Below, one piece after another: positions 1 to 13,137 of a stretch of 64,000 bases of DNA. Origin of the DNA: Triticum aestivum. Lineage: Eukaryota; Streptophyta; Magnoliopsida; Poales; Poaceae. The stretch lies in the NCBI RefSeq assembly GCF_018294505.1, contig NC_057796.1, forward strand, positions 190,925,893 to 190,989,892, read 5' to 3'. The notes beneath the pieces are model-generated. The model searched no databases and was not told where the DNA came from. It was given only the letters and a program-made list of their open reading frames with translations. Each line of letters opens with the position of its first letter. Position 1 is the first letter of the stretch. Made by a program: the position numbers and the translations under genes.

Positions 1-3000
1 GTCACGAAGTCCATTTCGATATGATCAAACTTCCATTCCGGAATAGCAAGAGGTTGGAGGAGACCAGCTGGTCGTTGGTGTTCTGCTTTCACTCTTCGGC
101 AGACATCACATTCATTCACGAATTGAGCAATTTCTCGCTTCATTCGAGTCCACCAATACGACTGCTTGAGGTCATGATACATCTTCGTACTTCCAGGATG
201 AATGGAAAGGAGAGAATTGTGCGCTTCGTTCATTATGACTTTCCTTAGATCACCTTTCGGAACCACAATCCGGTCCTCGAAGAACAAAGTGTCTCTGTCA
301 TCAATGCGATAGCACTTGTATTTGGAAAGACCCTTGTCGATACCACGTTTCACCTTCTTCACCATGGCATCAAGGAGTTGTGCCTCATGAATTTGATCTT
401 CCAAAGTAGGAGATACTATGAGGTTGGCAAGAACGCCTTGAGGAACAACTTGGAGAATCAGCTTGCGGAAAGCTTCACAAAGCTCCGGTTGGAAAGGCTT
501 GAGAATTAAGCTGTTGCAATAAGCTTTCCTGCTTAAAGCATCTGCAATGACATTAGCCTTGCCTGGAGTATATTCGATACTCGGATTGTACTCTTGAATC
601 ATTTCGACCCATCGAGTCTGCCTGAGGTTGAGATTGGGCTGAGTGAAGATATACTTGAGACTCTTGTGATCAGTGAAAATGTCCACTTGTCTTCCCAACA
701 AGAGATGTCTCCACGTAACCAAAGCATGGACAACTGCCGCCAACTCAAGATCGTGAGTGGGGTAGTTCTTCTCGTTGGGCTTCAACTGCCGAGAGGTATA
801 GGCCACAACTTTCTTCTCTTGCATTAACACAGCACCGAGACCTTGGAGAGAAGCATCACAGAAAACTTCATACGGCTTGGATTCATCAGGAGGAGTCAAG
901 ACAGGAGCTGTGACTAATTTCTGTTTGAGAGTGTTGAAAGCAACTTCACACTCAGGAGACCAGACATATTTCACATGCTTCTGCAGGAGATTGGAAAGAG
1001 GCTTTGCAATCTTGGAAAAATTCTCAACGAATCTTCGGCAATAACTTGCAAGACCCAGGAAACTGCGGAGCTGCTTGACATTTTGAGGAGGTTCCCAATC
1101 CAGAACTGCGGACACCTTCTCGGGGTTAACAGCGATGCCTTTAGCGGAGATGATGTGACCAAGGAAAAGAACTTCATCGAGCCAAAACTCACATTTGGAG
1201 AACTTCGCATAGAATTGATACTCTCTGAGCTTGTCGAGCACCAATCGCAAATGTTTGGCATGATCCTGCTTATTCTTGGAGAAGACCAAGATATCATCGA
1301 GATACACCAGAACGAATTCATTGGTGTAGGGGTTGAAGATGAAATTCATCATCCGAGAGAACACCGGAGGAGCATTGACAAGGCCGAAAGACACGACAGT
1401 ATATTCATAAGAACCAAAGCTTGTTCTGAATGCTGTCTTGGGAATATCTTCTTCACGAATGCGAATCTGATGATAACCCATACGAAGGTCAAGCTTCGAG
1501 AATACTTTAGCGCCCTTGAGTTGTTCAAATAGCTCATTGATGTTGGGAAGTGGATACTTGTTCTTGATTGTCTTCTTGTTCAATGGACGGTAGTCGACAC
1601 AAAGTCGGTCCGTGCCATCCTTCTTCTTGACAAAAAGAACACCACAACCCCATGGAGAAGAACTCGGTCTGATCAAACCCAGACGTTCTTGTTCATCGAG
1701 CTGCTTCTTCAATTCCTTCAGCTCGTTTGGTCCAAGCTTGTATGGACGCTTGCAAACGGGTACAGTACCAGGCTCTAGTTCGATAACGAACTCAACTGGC
1801 CGGTGCGGAGGCATACCCGGAAGCTCCTCTGGAAAGACATCTTGATACTCGCAAACGACTGGAATTTGAGAGATGGCATCCAATTCTCCCTTCTCATTGA
1901 GAGAGAAAAACCGAATGGTTTCATCACGAGCGGCAAAGATAATCACATCCTCAGACGAGTGTGTCAATTGAATTTCTCTGGCAGCACAATCAAGTTGAGC
2001 CTTGTGCTTAGAAAGCCAGTCCATCCCGAGAATAAGATCAATATCCGAGTCACCAAGGACAATTGGAGAAGACTGGAATCTATAGTCGCCCATCTTGATG
2101 GAAACATCGGGAGCAACCAAACTAGACGACAAAAGCTTACCCGGAGAAACAACTTGCATAACTTTGGATAAAATCTCTGTGTCAACATTGTGCTTCGATG
2201 CAAATGGGTATGACAAGAAAGAATGCGATGCACTAGTATCAAAAAGAACTTTTGCAGGAATATCATTAACTGAGAGATTACCCATTATCACATCAGTAGA
2301 TTCCTCCGCTTGGGCTGCATTCATCATGTTCACCTTTGCAAACTTTGGATTAAGCTTGACCACTGCATTGCTGGAAGATCTGACAGGAGGAGGAGGAGGA
2401 AGACGCCTCTGGTTGAAGCACTTGTTAGCATAGTGACCTTTCTGCTGACATTTGTTGCAAGTCACCTCTGATAGTGGACGGTGATAAGGAGCATTGGACT
2501 TGGGAGCTTGATTCTGAGACTTGTTCTGATAGCCAGAGTTGGAAGAGTTTGAAGAAACATGGCCACCTTTGTTCTTCTGCTGGTAAGGCTGACGAAACGG
2601 AGGAGGAGGCAACCAGAACTTCTGTTGCTTAGCTGACACAAGTGAGGAGGAAGAAGACTGAACTGCGTCTCTGACTCTCTTCTTAGAAGCCTCACACTTG
2701 AGCTGGGCCGCCTCTTGCTTCAGTGCCATATTGTAGAATTGATCAAACTGAGTAGGCTCAACAAGAACGAGAGCTAACTGCAGATCCTCTTTAAGGCCAC
2801 CTCTGAAGTGATAGATCATGCTCTTCTCATCAGGAACGTCTTGTTTAGCGAAGCGAGCAAGTTTCTGAAACTGAATGTTGTATTGATACACAGACATGTT
2901 TCCTTGCTTGAGATTGCGGAACTCCTCACGCTTGCTCTCAACAACACTTTGTGGAATGTGGTGCGCTTTGAAGTCCCGGCAGAAGTCAGTCCAAGTGATC

Positions 3001-3410
3001 ACACGACCTCCTCTGGAATCTTTGTATTGCTGAAACCAATCAGCAGCTTGGTCCTTGAGCTGGAAAGAAGCAAACTTGACAAAGTCCTCAGGCCTGACAT
3101 TGCTACATTCAAAATGCTTGTTGATGTCCACGAGCCAATCATCGGCATCCGTGGCCTCGGCACAGTAGCTGAAAGACTTGGGCTGATTTGCGAGAAACTG
3201 GTTGAGAGTGGCAAAGTGGAACTGATTGTTGCCTTGACCTTGATTGCCTTGCCCTTGAGTACGTTCTTGCAAGATTTGCAGAATCATCTGAGCATTGGCG
3301 TTGGTGGCTGCCATGATTGATTGCCATGCCTCCGGAGGTGGAGGTGGTGGCGGAGGGATCGCTTGACTCCCTTCATTTCGATCCGGATGCTGACGCGTTG
3401 GCGGAGCCAT
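1..3410 (-). CDS. E1 gag-pol polyprotein (partial, open to the edge)
   Basis: Retroelement polyprotein that would supply capsid, protease, reverse transcriptase, RNase H and integrase. Reading from ATG at 3410 I find the same frame open to base 3 (1136 codons) with no stop. Landmarks are the gag region, then the CCHC knuckle [14 protein letters not shown] at residues 318-331, the aspartic protease site DTSASHS at 391 (Ser where Gly is usual), RT motifs around 605 with YLDD at 703-706, RNase H with CDAS near 850 and TDHKSLKY near 910, and the integrase zinc finger (HPGS ... CDVC) at about 1062-1100. The first integrase catalytic Asp, in MDFV, is at 1134. The rest of integrase and any chromodomain are outside. 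The lack of stops makes this the best preserved full gag-pol here. DTSAS may be functional or a first lesion. Confidence 0.9.
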   Translation of the reverse strand, partial: MAPPTRQHPDRNEGSQAIPPPPPPPPEAWQSIMAATNANAQMILQILQERTQGQGNQGQGNNQFHFATLNQFLANQPKSFSYCAEATDADDWLVDINKHFECSNVRPEDFVKFASFQLKDQAADWFQQYKDSRGGRVITWTDFCRDFKAHHIPQSVVESKREEFRNLKQGNMSVYQYNIQFQKLARFAKQDVPDEKSMIYHFRGGLKEDLQLALVLVEPTQFDQFYNMALKQEAAQLKCEASKKRVRDAVQSSSSSLVSAKQQKFWLPPPPFRQPYQQKNKGGHVSSNSSNSGYQNKSQNQAPKSNAPYHRPLSEVTCNKCQQKGHYANKCFNQRRLPPPPPVRSSSNAVVKLNPKFAKVNMMNAAQAEESTDVIMGNLSVNDIPAKVLFDTSASHSFLSYPFASKHNVDTEILSKVMQVVSPGKLLSSSLVAPDVSIKMGDYRFQSSPIVLGDSDIDLILGMDWLSKHKAQLDCAAREIQLTHSSEDVIIFAARDETIRFFSLNEKGELDAISQIPVVCEYQDVFPEELPGMPPHRPVEFVIELEPGTVPVCKRPYKLGPNELKELKKQLDEQERLGLIRPSSSPWGCGVLFVKKKDGTDRLCVDYRPLNKKTIKNKYPLPNINELFEQLKGAKVFSKLDLRMGYHQIRIREEDIPKTAFRTSFGSYEYTVVSFGLVNAPPVFSRMMNFIFNPYTNEFVLVYLDDILVFSKNKQDHAKHLRLVLDKLREYQFYAKFSKCEFWLDEVLFLGHIISAKGIAVNPEKVSAVLDWEPPQNVKQLRSFLGLASYCRRFVENFSKIAKPLSNLLQKHVKYVWSPECEVAFNTLKQKLVTAPVLTPPDESKPYEVFCDASLQGLGAVLMQEKKVVAYTSRQLKPNEKNYPTHDLELAAVVHALVTWRHLLLGRQVDIFTDHKSLKYIFTQPNLNLRQTRWVEMIQEYNPSIEYTPGKANVIADALSRKAYCNSLILKPFQPELCEAFRKLILQVVPQGVLANLIVSPTLEDQIHEAQLLDAMVKKVKRGIDKGLSKYKCYRIDDRDTLFFEDRIVVPKGDLRKVIMNEAHNSLLSIHPGSTKMYHDLKQSYWWTRMKREIAQFVNECDVCRRVKAEHQRPAGLLQPLAIPEWKFDHIEMDFV

Positions 3411-4568
3411 CCTGAAGAGGGTGACATCCGTTAGCCTCTTGATAGGCAAAAGATAAGTAGAATCAACGGACAGAAATTGCAACATATAGTCTTCACAATA
3501 AACATTCGAACGAAGATGAACGAATGACTTCCGTAGTAAAACATCACACTTCCATAAGTTGAGAAGCCACTTGAAAAAAGATATGGAATGAACATATCAA
3601 TTCGAAGGGAACTCGAATACCACAAAACAAAATAAAACCAAGTATTGGCTTGCAGAATAAGCCGGAACAAACATATGATAGAAATTTCGTCCGAAGTTTT
3701 CGTGGTGGGGCCCACACGGGCTCAATCGTACAGCACCATCATGTACAAGACTGTGCACATGACATACGAAGCGTCCCCGAGTCGGCAAAGCCATGGACTC
3801 TTTAAGACACAACGAGACCACTGTAAAATCAACCGTATACAGGCGAACCACTAGACGTCGAACCCCAATCTCATATCATGCGTCTGTCGGAAAGAAATCC
3901 TAAGGCTACTAGAATTCCCACTTATAAACTCCCGAAACTTTTTGGTTATGCAATCTGGTGTAGGGGATACAGGGGACACAAATATATATCACCCAAACTA
4001 ACAATCCCTAGATCCAGCTGTATCCATCCGTCAACACATAACCAAGAAACCTTCGGAAATCGTTTACCTCAACCTTCGAAAAAAACATCCGTTATACAAG
4101 TTATGGCAATACTCCCGAACTCCCGCCCCAGTACTGGGTGGCGTCGAGGTGATCTCACCAACAACTGCATAAAAGAGATTTCGATGTCGGCGAAACTCAG
4201 GTATTCCAGAACTGCAACGATAAAATTGTGACGACAACACCTCGGAGCTCAACTCCCCGGGACACTGCCACAACCCCTAAATGACAGGAGGCACCAAGAA
4301 CAATGTTCTCGTCACAAATCGATCGGAACGATTCCAAGATACCCGCGTGATCCTAAATTTTTTTTTAGTGAAATTTGAGGAGAGAATAGACAAAACTTCT
4401 ACGTCAGGAGACCTCACCAGAGCGACGAAGGGACTGAGGAGTAAAAAGAATCCTACTCTCCGATATATATAATCCTAAGACTCAAAACATTTTGTTCTAG
4501 ACTCAACAACGCCAGCGATTCGATCAAGCAGGGGGCTCCTAAGTCGGGGATGGCTCTGATTACCAACT
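3411..4568 (-). other. E1 untranslated leader with primer binding site
   Basis: About 1.16 kb lie between the 5' LTR and the gag start, with no convincing reading frame. The primer binding site is at 4552-4565; read on the minus strand it is TGGTAATCAGAGCC, which resembles the initiator-Met tRNA complement TGGTATCAGAGC with one extra A. That one-base insertion is a visible oddity. Nothing else is recognised in the leader. Confidence 0.7.
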
Positions 4569-7500
4569 TGTAACGCCCACGATGCGGCTATATCTCCCAC
4601 GTGTCGGGGCACGACTTAGAGGCATAATCGCATAGTGGTTTTGTCGCAAGAAGGGTCATCTTCACACAATCCCATGTAATGAACAAGAATGGGATAAAGA
4701 GTTGACTTACAATCGCCACTTCACACAATACATAAATATCATTCATACATCATCCAAAATACAATCATATAGACCGAGCACGGTCAAAATCCAGATGAAA
4801 ATAAGACAACCCAAATGCTAGATCCCCGATCGTCCCAACTGGGCTCCACTACTGATCATCAGGAAAAGACACATAGTAACGACCCCGTTCCTCGTCGAAC
4901 TCCCACTTGAGATCGACGCCATCATCTGCACTGGCATCGTCGGCACCTGCAACTGGTGTTGGAAATATCTGTGAGTCACGGGGACTCAGCAATCTCACAC
5001 CCGCGAGATCAAGACTATTTAAGCTTGTAGGAAAAGGTGGTGCAAAGAGGTGGAGCTGCAGCGGCAAAAGCATATATGGTGGCTAACTTGCGCAAATGAG
5101 AGCGAGAAGAGAAGCAATGGAGCGGACGTCATCTAGCAATGACCAAGAAGAGGTCCTGAACACCTACTTACGTCAAACATAACACAGACCGTGTTCACTT
5201 CCCGGATTCCGCCGAGAAGAGACCATCACGGCTACACACGCACTTGGTGTATTTTAATTGGGTCAAGTGACAAGTTATCTAAAACCGGACATTAACAAAT
5301 TCCCATCTGCCTCATAACCGCGGGCACGGCTTTCGAAAGATAATACCCTGCAGGGGTGTCCCAACTTAGCCCATCATAAGCTCTCACGGTCAACGAAGGA
5401 TAAACCTTCTCCCGAAAAGACCCGATCAGTCTCGGGATCCCGGTTTACAAGACATCTCGACAATGGTAAAACAAGACCAGCAAAGCCGCCCGAATGTGCC
5501 GACAAATCCCGATAGGAGCTGCACATATCTCGTTCTCAGGGCACACCGGATGAGACATCCTACGAGTAAAACCAGATCTCGAGTTTCCAGGAGGTGGCCC
5601 CGCAGTCTGCTCAGTTTGGGCCAACACTCGAAGGAGCACTGGCCCGGGGGGGGGGTTAAAATAAGATGACCCTCGGGCTCGCGAAAACCCGGGGGAAAAG
5701 GCTTAGGTAGCAACTGGTAAAACCAAGGTTGGGCCATGCTGGAGGAGTTTTATTCAAGGCGAACTGTCAAGGGGGTCCCATAAAACACCCGACCGTGTAA
5801 GGAACGCAAACTCAAGGAACATAATCCCGGTGTAATAGTAACTAGGGCGGCAAGAGTGGAACAAATCACCAGGCATAGGGCCGAGCCTTCCACCCTTTAC
5901 CAAAATATATAGATGCATTAATTAAATAAGAGAGATTGTGATATCCCAACATATCCATGTTCCGACATGGAACAAACTTCAACTTCACCTGCAACTAGCA
6001 ACGCTATAAGAAGGGCTGAGAAAAAGCGGTAACATAGCCAAACAACGGTTTGCTAGGAAAGGATGGTTAGGGCTGACATGGCCGAAATAGGAGGCATGAT
6101 ATAGCAAGTGATAGGTAGCGGAGCATGGCAATAGAGCGAAACAACTAGCATAGCAAAGATAGAAGTGATTTCGAGGGGTGGTCATCTTGCCTGCAAGATT
6201 CTCAGAGTTGTCGAAAGCTTGATCCTCGTAAGCGTACTCGACAGGTTCCTCGTTCACGAACTCGTCTCCCGGCTCTACCCAAGACAAGAACACAAACAAA
6301 CGGAACCACAATCAACAACGAGAAATGCACAAGCAACAAGATGCAAAACATGTATGATATGCAAGATATGATATGCGATGCATATGCGTGCTCCGGAAGG
6401 GAAATGATGAACATGGCAGTAACTTGGCAAACCACGCATGCCACTGGAAAGATGAGATGATTTCGGTCGAAATCGATATAAAGATCACCGGAATCGGATG
6501 CACGGTTTGCAAATGGCATGCAAAACAAGAATGACACTAATCTGCGATAAACAGCAAGATAGCACTTAAAATACAACAAGTAACAATGCTACAGCATCCC
6601 AACATAGCAACAAAGCACATGGCAACAATCTACAGGAGATGCTTGACAAAAGATGAACACTGAGCTACGGCTAGTTCACAACATATCAAGCTAAAACAAG
6701 CATGGCAAAAGTGCAAAAGATTACAGGTTCACAGACTTAGTGAAAAACTGGACATGGCAGAAATCAGCATCAGGTAGCAATGTTTAGAGCACGCAATCAA
6801 CCTGCTACAGGAACTTAACATAGCAAAACAAGGCATGGTAGTGTTCTACTAAATGCACATCACAAAAGTCCCTTACTGACCATAAGCCAAAAAGGACCAT
6901 AAGATATGATGGCAAGCATGTAAACATAGCAAGTTTCGTTATCAGGTTTCAGACTTAGCAGAAAACAGAGCATGACAGAAATATTAATATGTAGGCCTCT
7001 TTGTGAGCTTGATGCACTCACTACAGAGCAATGCATGACAAACCAAGCATACCTACAGCAAGATGGCATGTTTATGAAGCTATCCATGGCAAGAACAATT
7101 GCATAGCATGTATGGATCAACTACAATAAGCTTGGCAAAAATGCATGTCATGTTAAGAATCTGCCAGAAATATTTTATAGCAAAAGTAGAGCAAGATTGA
7201 GTCATGCTATGGCACTCCAAGATTGAGGCTTGTCAATGGACTTTGCGGATGCCCGGTTAACCGATGGAGTACCAAACGACCTCCGAATGGAACGAAACTT
7301 GACCGGTAGTCTCCGGGTGGTATATTAAGACCACTTGACAAGCCTCGGTCCATTCCGAGAAAGTTTGACACACGCACACGAAAGAAAACTAGAAGGGTGC
7401 ACCGGGGGAGATAGGAGCGCCGGATTGGAAAACGGACAACGGGGAAAATGCTCGGATGCATGAGACGAACACGTATGCGAATGCAATGCACATGATGACA

Positions 7501-7635
7501 TGATATGAAAAAGCATGACATGACCAAATACAAAACGAAAGACAAAACCCGACAACGGAGGGAAAACAAAACACATAGCCGGAAATGGCAAGAGTCGGAG
7601 TTACAAATATGGCAAGTTACATGCGGGGTGTTACA
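4569..7635 (-). repeat. E1 5' LTR (3067 bp)
   Basis: Bounded by TGTAAC and GTTACA ends and joined directly to the primer binding site on the left. The half nearest the internal region (4569 to about 5900) is clearly homologous to the 3' half of the solo LTR at 13616-16913, while the outer (U3) half is not. At 4849-4955 it contains a short open segment ending SFPDDQ and a stop, shared with the solo LTR. Open stretches on either strand elsewhere in the LTR show no recognisable protein. Confidence 0.85.
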
Positions 7636-8085
7636 GAAGGCACCCTGCTCAAACACCGACTCCTCTGTGATGAGCCGGCAACCCTTGATGACCTGCTGAT
7701 CATAGTGGACAAGCATGCCACAGTCGATTCCTCCATAAAGACGGAGATCCAAGTTGATGCCTCCGGCAAAGTGGCTCCTCAAGCTCCTTGGACACCGGCT
7801 GGTGACACCAGTCGGCGGCAGCAGCAGAACAACAACAAGCGCAAGGCGCCACAGCCGGCTTCCACCAGCCGGCAAGTGGCGACACTCGAAGACCAGCAGC
7901 CGGAAGGGTAGCCTGCACCCAAGCGTCAGAAGGGCGGCAAGCCAAATTGGTTGTCCGCCTTCTCCTATGAGCAAACACTTGATGCACCATGCAAGTTTCG
8001 CAGTGGCGCGAAGCCGTCCAACCACACCACTCGGAAGTGTCACTGGCTCACCCGAATCGCCAAGGGCGAATGATTGCTGCCTCCT
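7636..8085 (+). pseudogene. E2 gag C-terminal fragment
   Basis: Begins abruptly at the E1 junction. It encodes a Gln/Asn-rich linker followed by a C-terminal zinc-binding-like segment of the type APCKFRSGAKPSNHTTRKC, which I associate with gag of Tat-lineage elements. A stop at 7909-7911 interrupts the frame before this segment. The upstream gag is on the far side of E1. Confidence 0.65.
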
Positions 8086-8266
8086 CCACTAGCCGGCCCG
8101 CCGCCGCCGCCTCCTCCCCTGCAGCAGGCGGCCCAGCCAGTCACCGCTATTCAAGATTCACCAGTGTGGCTGACGACAGGTGCAGCCGACGCTAGCAATC
8201 CCGAGAAGTGAATGCAGTAGCTACTGAAGCCGCAGAGTTCATGCACTGGTCAGAGAAGCCGATCAA

Positions 8267-11200
8267 TTGGAGTCGAGCCGACAACCCAGAAGTGATGCCT
8301 TCTCCGGGTTCTTACGCTCTGGTGTTGGATGCTACCTTTGCTACAGCATCAACATCTTGTATCGCGATACCATGGAGAAGCTGGGCATCAAGCAGAAGCA
8401 GCTCCAGCCCAGTCGAACTATTTTCCACGGCATAGTACCAGGCCTTTCACACTCACCAATCGGCAAGATCAAGATAGATGTCCTCTTTGGAGACAAAGAT
8501 CATTTCCGCCGAGATCCCGTCTGGTTTGAAGTAGTTGACCTTGAGAGCCCCTACCATGCGTTGCTTGGCCGACCTGCCTTGGCCAAATTCATGGCGGTGC
8601 CGCATTATGCTTACCTCAAGATGAAGATGCCAAGCACCAAGGGGATCATCACCGTCTCTGAAGACTACTAGAAATCATCTGCCTGTGCAGCTGCCAGCAG
8701 TCGGCTGGCCGAGTCCCTTGTGATCGCAGCCGAGAAGCGGCTCCTTGACCGAGTTGTGGCAATGGATGACAAGCAGCCGGACATGTCCCCTGATCCCAAG
8801 GAGTCGGAAGCTGAAGGTTCCTTCAAGCCGGCCGAGGAGACAAAGAAGATACCTGTGGACCCGGAGCACCCGGAGAGGTACGCTGTCATAGGTGCAAACC
8901 TTGACAGCAAATAGGAAAGCGAGCTCATCGATTTCCTCCGTGAGAATCGGGACATCTTTGCATGGTCCCCCAAGGACATGCCGGGTGTTCCGACGGATCA
9001 CGCCGAGCACAAGCGACACGTCCGACCTGACGCCAAACCGGTCAAGCAACCCCTCCGCCGCCCGTCTAAAGAGAAGAGAAGAATTTTTGGTGAAGAGATA
9101 GCCCGACTCCTAGCAACCGTCTTCATTATGGAAGTATTCTACCCAGATTGACTGGCCAACCCAGTCCTTGTACTGAAGAAGAACAACAAGTGGCGCATGT
9201 GTATCGATTATACCAGCCTCAACAAAGCTTGCCCCAAAGATCCATTTGCCTTGCCAAGGATTGACCAAGTCATAGACTCCACAGCCGGATGCGAGCTGTT
9301 GAGTTTTTCGGACGCATATTCAGGGTACCACCAGATTAAGTTGGACCCGGCCGATAGGCTGAAGACCACTTTCATCAAGCCATTCAGAGCCTTCTGCTAC
9401 TTGACGATGACGTTCAGCTTGAGGAATGCCAACGCCATGTTTCAATGTTGCATGCAGAAGTGCCTCCTCAAGCAGCTCGGCAGAAACGCCCACGTCTATG
9501 TGGATGATGTTGTGGTGAAGACAGATAAGCATGGCACCCTCCTGGAAGATCTGAAGGAGACTTTTGAAAATCTGCGTCAATTTCAGATCAAGCTCAACCC
9601 AGAGAAGTGCGTGTTCGGAGTACCAGCCGGCCAGCTCCTTGGCTTCCTGGTCTCCGAACGCGGCATCGAGTGCAACCCTGTGAAGATCAAGGCCATCGAC
9701 ATGATGGAGAAGCCTACCCAACTGAGAGACATTCAAAAGTTCACCGGCTGTTTGGCATCCATCAGCCGCTTCATCAGACGGCTAGGCGAGAAGGCTCTTC
9801 CCCTGTACCAACTCCTGAAGAAAACTACTCACTTTGAGTGGAATGACAAGGCGGATGAGGATTTTCTCCAGCACAAGAAGATGTTGACCACGCCGCCTAT
9901 CCTGGTCGCGCCGGCTGCTACGGAGCCCATGCTCCTCTACATCGCTGCCACCAGCCGGGTGGTCAGCACAATCTTTGTGGTAGAGCGCAAGGAAGACGGC
10001 AAGGTTTTGCCAGTCCAGAGACCGGTGTATTACTTGAGTGAACTATTGTCGGCTTCCAACAAGAACTACCCTCACTACCAAAAGATGTGCTAGGGCGTGC
10101 ACTTTACCGCCAAGAAGTTGAAGCCATATTTTCAAGAGCACCCCATCACAGTTGTTTGCACAGCTCTGCTTGCTGAGATCATAGGCAGCCGAGATGCTTC
10201 AGGCCGAGTGGCCAAATGGGCAATCGACTTGGCCCCCTACACCATCTTCTACCAGCCCCACACCACCATCAAGTCCCAAGCGCTGGCCGACTTCCTCGCC
10301 GACTGGGCCGAGACCCAGTACCTGCCGCCAGTGCCAGACTCCACCCATTGGCGGATACACTTTGATGGTTTGAAGATGCGCACCAGTTTGGGAGCCGGCA
10401 TCGTCCTCACCTCTCCCAAAGGCGAGAAGCTCAGATACACATTGCAAATCCATTTTGCCACCTCCAACAATGTGGCCGAGTACGAGGCACTAGTACACGG
10501 ACTCCGGCTTGCCAAAGAGCTCGGCATTCGCTGGTCTGTGCTACGGTGACTCTGACTTGGTGGTCCAACGGTCGTCTGGTGATTGGGACGCCAAGGACGC
10601 AAACATGGCAAGCTACCGCTTCCTCGTCCAGCAACTCAGTGGATACTTTGAAGTGTGGGAGTTCCTTCACGTGCCACGAAACGACAACGAGCAGGCAGAT
10701 GCCTTGGCAAGAATCGGCTCCACCCGACAGGCCATACCAGCCGGTGTGTCTCTCCAGCGCCTCCTCAAGTCGTCCATCAAGCCTTCGCCAGAATCAGATT
10801 CTATCTTCATGTCGGCTGCTCCTGAAACAGTCGGATCCGACTTGAGGGCAGCAGCAGTCGGCTCGGGGACTTCGGCAGGCGGTTCGGGGACAGCAGCAGT
10901 CGCACCCGGCTCGGGGACTTCAGACCCCGGCCCGGGGACTGCAGCAGCCGGCTCGGGGACTGCAGCAGCCGGCTCGGGGACTTCAACGACTCAGCAAGCG
11001 ATGGCCGACTCCAACCCGCCACCGCCCAACCCAGCCATCATGGGCTCAGCCTATCCTCAACTTCCTGGTGAACAAAGAGCTGCCACCCGATGAGATCTCG
11101 GCCCGACAGGTGCAACGTCGGGCAGCAGCATACACCATCGTCAACAGAGAACTCGTGAGGCGCAGTGTTACTGGTGTATACCAGCGCTGCGTAGAGCCGG

Positions 11201-12167
11201 AGAAGGGCCAAGCAATCCTCAAAGATATCCACCAAGGCGAGTGTGGCCACCACGCGGCCTCAAGATCACTTGTTTCCAAAGCATTCCGTCATGGTTTCTT
11301 CTGGCCAACTGCTCCAGAAGATGCCAAAGACTTGGTCAAGAAATGTAAGGGATGCCAGAAGTTCAGTTACAAGCATCATTTGCCAGCTTCCGCACTCAAG
11401 ACCATTCCCCTTGCCTGGCCTTTTGCCGTCTGGGGACTGGACATGGTGGGACCATTCAAAACAGCGCACAGCGGCATGACTCATCTGCTCGTCGCCGTGG
11501 ACAAATTCACCAAGTGGATAGAAGCAAAGCCAATCAAGAAACTGAATAGTCCGACTGCTGTGACTTTCATCACGGAAATCACCACTCGGTACGGCGTACC
11601 ACACAGCGTCATCACCGACAATGGCAAATTTTTTGCCAAAGCCGCCTTGGCCCGTTTCTGTGCAACACAGGGCATCCGACTGGACTTACCGTCTGTTGCC
11701 TACCCACAGTCAAACGGCCAAGTCGAGCGAGCAAACGGCCTCATTTCGTCCGGAATCAAGCCCCGACTAGTCGAGCCTCTGGAGCGTTCGGCCGGCTGCT
11801 GGCTCGACGAGCTGCCAGCCGTCCTCTGGAGTTTGCGCACCACTCCAAACAAGTCAACCGGTTCACACCCTTCTTCCTTGTATACGGTGCCGAGGCTGTC
11901 ATCCCAACTGACATCGAGTTCGACTCACCTCGCGTCACCATGTACACGGAGGCGGAAGCAAAGGAAGCACGAGAAGACGGCGTCGATCTGCTGGAAGAGG
12001 GGTAGCTGTTGGCACTCAGTCGGTCCGCCATCTACCAGTAGAGCCTACACCGCTACCACAGTCGGAAGGTCAAGCCAAGATCCTTCCAAGAGGGAGACCT
12101 TGTGCTCCGGCTGATCCAGCAAACAGCCGGCCAGCACAAGCTCTCGGCCCCTTGGGAAGGCCCTTTC
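8267..12167 (+). pseudogene. E2 pol remnant: protease, RT, two RNase H domains, integrase
   Basis: One frame carries protease (LLGRPALAKFMAV near 8560), RT (CIDYTSLNKACPKDPF at 9200, FSDAYSGYHQI, YVDDVV at about 9500) and RNase H up to about 10,090. It is broken by stops at 8669, 8912, 9149 and 10091. A second, archaeal-like RNase H (HFDG at 10,360, NNVAEYEAL, then YGDSDLVV after a frameshift near 10,535) follows. Integrase in a third frame (11,068-11,850) keeps the zinc finger (HQGECGHH ... CKGCQKF) and DDE residues in GLDMVG, ITDNG and NGQVERAN. A further frameshift near 11,860 leads to the C-terminus, cut by E3 at 12,167. RT has YVDD. Non-functional by multiple lesions. Confidence 0.9.
10855..10992 (+). 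repeat. GC-rich minisatellite in the E2 pol linker
   Basis: Several imperfect copies of an 18-24 base unit built on GGCTCGGGGACT lie between the second RNase H and integrase. In frame they encode Gly-Ser-Gly-Thr-Ala runs. The repeat keeps the local frame open, so it is probably a tolerated linker expansion. Confidence 0.75.
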
Positions 12168-13065
12168 TGTCGGCGTTCCGGGAATGGGGGTCCCCAGACT
12201 TGCCTGCCTGCGGCCCATGGCGTGGCTCCACAAGCGGGCCCATACGGCCCATCTTCACCAGCAAGCACTCAAGACCCTCGCGAGGGGCCAAGCCTCACGA
12301 GGCGGGCGACACAAGACTCCCTCGGGAGCGGCCTCCCCAGGTTGGCTCGCGAGGGGCGGAGAGATCAAGGCAAGGCAAACCTCGCGAGATTCCAATGACG
12401 CAAGCCATGACGATCAAGACCAGGCGGGCACCAGGCGGGCGCCAGCGCGGACAGTGTCCTTGTTTCCTCTTTGGTGCTAAGGGGCGAGCGTAGGCGAGGA
12501 GTACCGAGGCGTCAAGCAAAGGTTTCCATATCGGTGCAACGAGACCAAGACCAGCAGGACGGCAAGACGGAGGTCATCGTGGAGCCCAAGGTGGCATCAC
12601 CACAAGAGCCTTTGGCAGGTGAAGACTACTTTTGTCAGGATAAGCTGTACTAGCTGTCCCCTTTCAAATTGGCCGTTGTGGCATCCCTTCCCGCTCAATA
12701 TTTGGGAAGAGGACCAGGGCCTCTATAAAGAGGACTAGCCACCACAGTAGACGGGGAGAGATCGATCCTCAACCGCACACCAACACACCAAGCACAAGAG
12801 CACCTCTCCTCAGGAGGCTGTTCTTCCCCTTGTACTGTTCATCCTCGGCCCAAGAGGCAATCCACCACCACCACACTGGAGTAGGGTATTACACCACAAC
12901 GGTGGCCCGAACTAGTATAAATATTGTGTTCTCATGTGTTGTGAGTTCGTCGTGCCTAGCTTAGAGATCGCGAAGCGTGTGAGGGTGTGATCGGTGAGGG
13001 GGAGATCTCCGCGCGCACCCCAGTGTTCGAACCTTAAGGGTTTTGCCGGAACCCAAAATCCAACA
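12168..13065 (+). repeat. E3 5' LTR (898 bp)
   Basis: Starts TGTCGGCGTTCC and ends CCAACA just before the primer site TTTGGCGCCCCAGGTAGG (13066-13083). A TATAAAG box is at 12724-12730. It is homologous along its length to the two E6 LTRs. The last 217 bases match the truncated 3' LTR without indels but with about 14 substitutions by eye, indicating a fairly old insertion. Confidence 0.85.
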
Positions 13066-13137
13066 TTTGGCGCCCCAGGTAGGGGTGCGCCGGAGCCCCT
13101 CTTCCGCCAGTTGATCCAGTGACGCTCCGCGGTTCCG

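Larger units (their letters stand above)
1..7635 (-). mobile_element. E1: Ty3/Gypsy LTR retrotransposon, 5' LTR plus gag-pol, cut by window edge
   Basis: On the minus strand the order is 5' LTR (7635-4569), primer binding site, leader, then gag-pol running off the left edge. The LTR termini are TGTAACACCC and GGGCGTTACA. The element has interrupted the gag of E2: E2 sequence starts at 7636, and the first five flanking bases are GAAGG. The other LTR and the matching target copy lie outside the window. Its complete coding frame suggests a younger insertion than the E2 it disrupts. No LTR pair is available, so no age can be estimated. Confidence 0.9.

Noticed and set aside
7207..8043. Minus-strand open frame of 278 codons
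   Set aside because: It crosses the E1 LTR/E2 gag junction, so it cannot be a gene older than the insertion, and it shows no domain.
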